Origin: Protonemura montana
Taxonomy: Eukaryota > Arthropoda > Insecta > Plecoptera > Nemouridae
NCBI GenBank assembly: GCA_947568835.1
Contig: CANOQG010000007.1
Coordinates: 868,001 to 932,000 of the forward strand
Length of the DNA: 64,000 nt
Reading direction: 5' to 3'
Shown here: in pieces, positions 61,008 through 64,000 of the stretch
Numbering within the stretch: the stretch's first letter is position 1
Layout of the letters: each line of letters starts with the position of its first letter
Translations under genes and position numbers: made by a program
Notes under the pieces: model-generated
Database searches by the model: none
Told to the model about the DNA's origin: nothing
Seen by the model: only the letters and a program-made list of their open reading frames with translations

Positions 61008-64000
61008 TGCCCCATGTCCTGCTCCATGTCCTCCCCCTGTCCTGCCCTATGTCTTATGTCCTGCCCCATGTCCTGCCTCATGTCCTGCCCCATGTCCTGC
61101 CCTATGTCCTGTTTCATGTCCTGCCCCATTTCCTGCCCCATGTCCTGCTCCATGTCCTGCCCCATGTCCTGCCCCATGTCCCGCTCCATGTCCTCCCCCT
61201 GTCCTGCCTCATGTCCCATGTCCTGCCCCATGTCCTGCCCCATGTCCTGCCCCATGTCCTGCCCCATGTCCAGTCCCATGTCCTGCCCCATGTTTTGCCC
61301 CATGTCCTGTCCAATGTCCTGCCTCATGTCCTGCCCCATGTCCTGCCCCATGTCCTGCTCCATGTCCTGCCCCATGTCCTGCCCTATGTCCTGCCCCATG
61401 TCCTGCCCCATGTCCTGCCCTATGTCCTGTGCAATGTCCTGTCCCATGTCCTGCCCCATGTCCTGCCCCATGTCCTTCCCTATGTCCTGTCCCATGTCCT
61501 GCCCCATGTCCTGCCCCATGTCCTGCTCCATGTCCTGTCCCATGTCCTGCCCCATGTCCTGCCCCATGTCCTGCCCCATGTCCTGTCCCATGTCCTGCCC
61601 CATGTCCTGCCCCATGTCCTGCCCCATGTCCTGCCCCATGTCTTTCCCCATGTCCCATGTCCTGCCTCATGTCCTGCCCCATGTCCTGCCCCATAGCCTG
61701 GCCAATGTCCTGCCCCATGTCCTGTCCCATGTCCTGCCCCATGTTTTGCCCCATGTCCTGCCCCATGTCCTGCCCTATGTCCTGTCCCATGTCCTGCCCC
61801 ATGTCCTGCCCCATGTCCTGTCCCATGTCCTGCCTCATGTCCTACCCCATGTCCTGCCCTATGTCCTGCCCCATGTCCTGCCCCATGTCCTGCCCCATGT
61901 CCTGCGCCATGTCCTGCCCCATGTCCTGTCCCATGTCATGTCCCATGTCCTGCTCCATGTCCTGCCCCATGTCCTGCCCCATGGCCTGCCCTATGTCCTG
62001 CCCCATGTCCTGCCCCATGTCCTGCCCCATGTCCTGCCCCATGTCCTGCCCCATGTCCTGCCCCATGTCCCTTGTCCTGCCCCATGTCCTGCCCCATGTC
62101 CTGCCCCATGTCCTGCCCCATGTCCTGCCCCATGTCTTGCCCCATGTCCCATGTCCTGCCCCATGTCCTGCCCCATGTCCTACCCCATGTCCTGCCCTAT
62201 GTCCTGTCTTATGTCCTGCCCCATGTCCTGCCCCATGTCCTGCTCCATGTCCTTCCCCTGTCCTGCCCTATGTCCCATGTCCTGCCCCATGTCTTGCCTC
62301 ATGTCCTGCCCCATGTCCTGCCCTATGTCCTGTCCCATGTCCTGCCCCATTTCCTGCCCCATGTCCTGCTCCATGTCCTGCCCCATGTCCTGCCCCATGT
62401 CCCGCTCCATGTCCTCCCCCTGTCCTGCCTCATGTCCCATGTCCTGCCCCATGTCCTGCCCCATGTCCTGCCCCATGTCCTGCCCCATGTCCTGTCCCAT
62501 GTCCTGCCCCATGTTTTGCCCCATGTCCTGTCCAATGTCCTGCCTTATGTCCTGCCCCATGTCCTGCCCCATGTCCTGCCCCATGTCCTGCCCCATGTCC
62601 TGCCCTATGTCCTGCCCCATGTCCTGCCCCATGTCCTGCCCTATGTCCTGTCCCATGTCCTGTCCCATGTCCTGCCCCATGTCCTGCCCCATGTCCTTCC
62701 CTATGTCCTGTCCCATGTCCTGCCCCATGTCCTGCCCCATGTCCTGCTCCATGTCCTGTCCCATGTCCTGCCCCATGTCCTGCCCCATGTCCTGCCCCAT
62801 GTCCTGCCCTATGTCCTGTCCCATGTCCTGCCCCATGTCCTGCCCCATGTCCTGCCCCATGTCTTTCCCCATGTCCCATGTCCTGCCTCATGTCCTGCCC
62901 CATGTCCTGCCCCATAGCCTGGCCAATGTCCTGCCCCATGTCCTGTCCCATGTCCTGCCCCATGTTTTGCCCCATGTCCTGCCCCATGTCCTGCCCTATG
63001 TCCTGTCCCATGTCCTGCCCCATGTCCTGCCCCATGTCCTGTCCCATGTCCTGCCTCATGTCCTACCCTATGTCCTGCCCCATTTCCTGCCCCATGTCCT
63101 GGCCTATGTCCTGCCCCATGTCCTGCCCCATGTCCTGCCCCATGTCCTGCCCCATGTCTTGCCCCATGTCCCATGTCCTGCCCCATGTCCTGCCCCATGT
63201 CCTACCTTATGTCCTGCCCTATGTCCTGTCTTATGTCCTGCCCCATGTCCTGCCCCATGTCCTGCTCCATGTCCTGCCCCATGTCCTGCTCCATGTCCCA
63301 TGTCCTGCCCCATGTCCTGCCCCATGTCCTGTCCCATGTCCTGCCTCATGTCCTGCCCCATGTCCTGCCCCATGTCCTGCCCCATGTCCTGCCCCATGTC
63401 TTTCCCCATGTCCCATGTCCTGCCTCATGTCCTGCCCCATGTCCTGCCCCATAGCCTGGCCAATGTCCTGCCCCATGTCCTGTCCCATGTCCTGCCCCAT
63501 GTTTTGCCCCATGTCCTGCCCCATGTCCTGCCCTATGTCCTGTCCCATGTCCTGCCCCATGTCCTGCCCCATGTCCTGTCCCATGTCCTGCCTCATGTCC
63601 TACCCCATGTCCTGCCCTATGTCCTGCCCCATGTCCTGCCCCATGTCCTGCCCCATGTCCTGCGCCATGTCCTGCCCCATGTCCTGTCCCATGTCATGTC
63701 CCATGTCCTGCTCCATGTCCTGCCCCATGTCCTGCCCCATGGCCTGCCCTATGTCCTGCCCCATGTCCTGCCCCATGTCCTGCCCCATGTCCTGCCCCAT
63801 GTCCTGCCCCATGTCCTGCCCCATGTCCTGCCCCATGTCCTGCCCCATGTCCTGCCCCATGTCCTGCCCCATGTCCTGCCCCATGTCTTGCCCCATGTCC
63901 CATGTCCTGCCCCATGTCCTGCCCCATGTCCTACCCCATGTCCTGCCCTATGTCCTGTCTTATGTCCTGCCCCATGTCCTGCCCCATGTCCTGCTCCATG
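61008..64000. repeat. Super-unit 10, truncated by the window end
   Basis: It begins after the TAA landmark ending at 61,007 and matches super-unit 9 at +5571 for most of its length: TAG markers at 61,696, 62,917 and 63,454 correspond to 56,125, 57,346 and 57,883. It shares GTCCCTTGTCC with super-unit 9. It departs after about 63.75 kb, where a row of 11 perfect units replaces the usual six units, one 7-mer and five units. Confidence 0.85.
63751..63882. repeat. Longest run of perfect consensus units noticed (11 copies)
   Basis: Eleven uninterrupted copies of ATGTCCTGCCCC lie here, between a CCTATG unit and a GTCTTGCCCC unit. In super-units 6 to 9 and earlier in unit 10 (for example 61,993-62,131) the same place holds six units, a 7-bp unit, then five units. 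The 7-bp unit has been lost in this copy, either by exact deletion of 7 bp or by exchange with a pure row. Confidence 0.85.

Larger units (their letters stand above)
10484..61010. repeat. Dispersed landmark CATGTAATG (10 copies), one per super-unit
   Basis: The unit ATGTAATGCCCC lies beside a GTCTTATG unit upstream and GCTCCATGTCCTCCCCC downstream. Its TAA ends at 10490, 12840, 19652, 24599, 30229, 34423, 45086, 50619, 55436 and 61007. Spacings are 2350, 6812, 4947, 5630, 4194, 10663, 5533, 4817 and 5571 bp. It occurs once per super-unit, so I used it to set their boundaries. The similar-looking GTAATATG of the left zone (TAA at about 1794, 6087 and 8286) is in a different context and is a separate variant. 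Confidence 0.9.
34345..61116. repeat. Right-zone private variant set
   Basis: Three variant units appear together only from 34.3 kb on, once per super-unit. ATGACCTG has its TGA ending at 34349, 45012, 50545, 55362 and 60933. CTGTTTCATG lies near 34528, 45191, 50724, 55541 and 61112. CTGTGCAATG lies near 34845, 45508, 51041, 55858 and 61429. All have the same spacings as the TAA landmark. Conversely, the GATCTG variant of the middle zone (TGA ending at 9232, 11582, 13932, 20744, 25691 and 31321) is absent from the right zone, where the same position has a normal unit. The right zone therefore derives from one ancestral super-unit that had acquired these changes. Confidence 0.85.
11184..63460. 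repeat. Dispersed marker CATAGCCTGGCCAATG (36 copies), middle and right zones
   Basis: Two adjacent units carry four clustered changes from consensus (GT to AG; C to G and C to A), always together. The TAG inside ends at 11191, 13541, 15422, 16634, 20353, 22234, 25300, 27169, 30930, 32799, 35088, 36309, 36846, 38007, 38544, 38827, 40048, 40585, 41122, 41405, 42626, 43163, 45775, 46864, 47401, 48696, 51308, 52529, 53066, 56125, 57346, 57883, 58636, 61696, 62917 and 63454. The 24-bp double unit was mutated once and then spread by amplification. It creates TGGCCA, a natural ruler for the higher-order repeat, and GGCCAATG, which matches the core of the NF-Y CCAAT box. Whether any factor binds is unknown. 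Confidence 0.92.
113..63910. repeat. Interspersed 7-bp truncated unit (ATGTCCC) and 11-bp unit
   Basis: CATGTCCCATGTCC occurs throughout, commonly every 100-400 bp (first at about 113, last at about 63,895). It is a unit that has lost five bases (TGCCC), leaving ATGTCCC. The deletion is flanked by C runs, so slippage between short C repeats would produce it. A second odd form, CCTCCCCCTGTCC or CCTTCCCCTGTCC, is one base short and is usually followed within two units by a 7-mer. Both shift the 12-bp register, and both are inherited in fixed places within the higher-order repeats. They are therefore ancestral features and not scattered recent errors. Confidence 0.9.
1..64000. repeat. Satellite array of a 12-bp unit, spanning the entire window
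   Basis: Every stretch of the window is built from the 12-mer ATGTCCTGCCCC. The commonest variants change one of the four Cs to T (TCCC, CTCC, CCTC, CCCT). Less common ones include ATTTCCTG, ATGTCATG, ATGTTTTG, ATGTCTTG, ATGTCCTAC and ATGGCCTG. The + strand is about half C, a quarter T, a sixth G and a twelfth A, so roughly two-thirds GC with strong strand skew. The array enters and leaves the window without a boundary, so its full size is unknown. The order of variants is reproduced over kilobases, which shows higher-order repeats and not random decay. No gene, RNA gene or transposon interrupts it. By general knowledge this is eukaryotic satellite, minisatellite or megasatellite DNA. Whether it is centromeric, heterochromatic, subtelomeric or interstitial cannot be read from the sequence. 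I do not recognise the unit as a named satellite family. Confidence 0.98.

Noticed and set aside
1-64000. CRISPR array
   Set aside because: Direct repeats are contiguous with no unique spacers, and the period is 12 bp. No cas-like gene is present.
1-64000. Telomeric or interstitial telomere repeat
   Set aside because: No TTAGGG, TTTAGGG or related motif was seen. G runs are spaced by CAGGACAT.
1-64000. CENP-B boxes that would mark a centromeric satellite
   Set aside because: The box needs TTCG and CGGG. The array is almost CpG-free and I found no match. This does not exclude a centromeric role.
1-64000. p53 response elements, because CATGTCC (half of the GGGCATGTCC consensus half-site) occurs every 12 bp
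   Set aside because: The three bases before CATG are CCC and not purines, so each unit has only one quarter-site in a fixed orientation. The inverted arrangement p53 needs is missing.
1-64000. Transposon or viral remnants as the source of the array
   Set aside because: No terminal repeats, polyproteins, target-site duplications or non-12-mer sequence were seen anywhere.
1-64000. Initiation sites, since CCCATGT gives an ATG every 12 bp
   Set aside because: The ATG is part of the repeat unit. No promoter, leader or ribosome-binding context distinguishes any one of them.

Overview
The whole 64 kb is one tandem-repeat array. I see no unique sequence longer than a few bases and no gene. The basic unit is 12 bp, ATGTCCTGCCCC on the + strand (GGGGCAGGACAT on the other), in about 5,400 copies, and the array runs off both ends of the window. 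An array of this kind points to a eukaryotic chromosome (satellite or megasatellite DNA: centromeric, pericentromeric, subtelomeric or interstitial). Nothing here places the organism further. No tRNA, rRNA, transposon, telomere repeat, CRISPR array or bacterial-type gene was found.

The array is highly organised. Single-base variants of the 12-mer, mostly C-to-T at one of the four Cs, are arranged in long, exactly reproduced orders, so they form nested higher-order repeats (HORs). Three zones can be told apart by private variants. The left zone (1 to about 10.5 kb) has a roughly 2.2-2.3 kb HOR, carries the variant GCTTCAAGTCC and lacks the marker CATAGCCTGGCCAATG. The middle zone (about 9.2-34.4 kb) and right zone (about 34.4-64 kb) share that marker (36 copies) and a rarer CATGTAATG variant (10 copies). 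The latter marks long super-units of 2350, 6812, 4947, 5630, 4194, 10663, 5533, 4817 and 5571 bp, followed by a partial one. The right zone adds its own variants (ATGACCTG, CTGTTTCATG, CTGTGCAATG, TACCTTATG).

Several length differences between super-units resolve exactly into discrete events: tandem duplications of 84, 266, 380, 537, 753, 1212 and 2350 bp, a 132-bp loss (11 units), an 848-bp gain or loss between two GTTTTG units, and isolated 1-bp indels. This fits unequal exchange and replication slippage. The middle and right zones were amplified recently: the 2350-bp pair differs at only three bases that I found.

Two unit types break the 12-bp register: a frequent 7-bp unit (ATGTCCC, a 5-bp deletion) and a rarer 11-bp unit (in TCCTCCCCCTGTCC). 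Because 12 is a multiple of 3 and the common variants make no stop on the + strand, very long open frames appear (the longest is 13,996-30,930, 5,644 codons). They are arithmetic by-products, not genes. The more interesting biology is physical: a GC-rich (about two-thirds) sequence with almost no CpG, strong strand asymmetry (about 75% pyrimidine on +), GGGG every 12 bp on the - strand, and a regularly recurring CCAAT motif. Positions and repeat offsets were worked out by hand from motif positions and not by full alignment.
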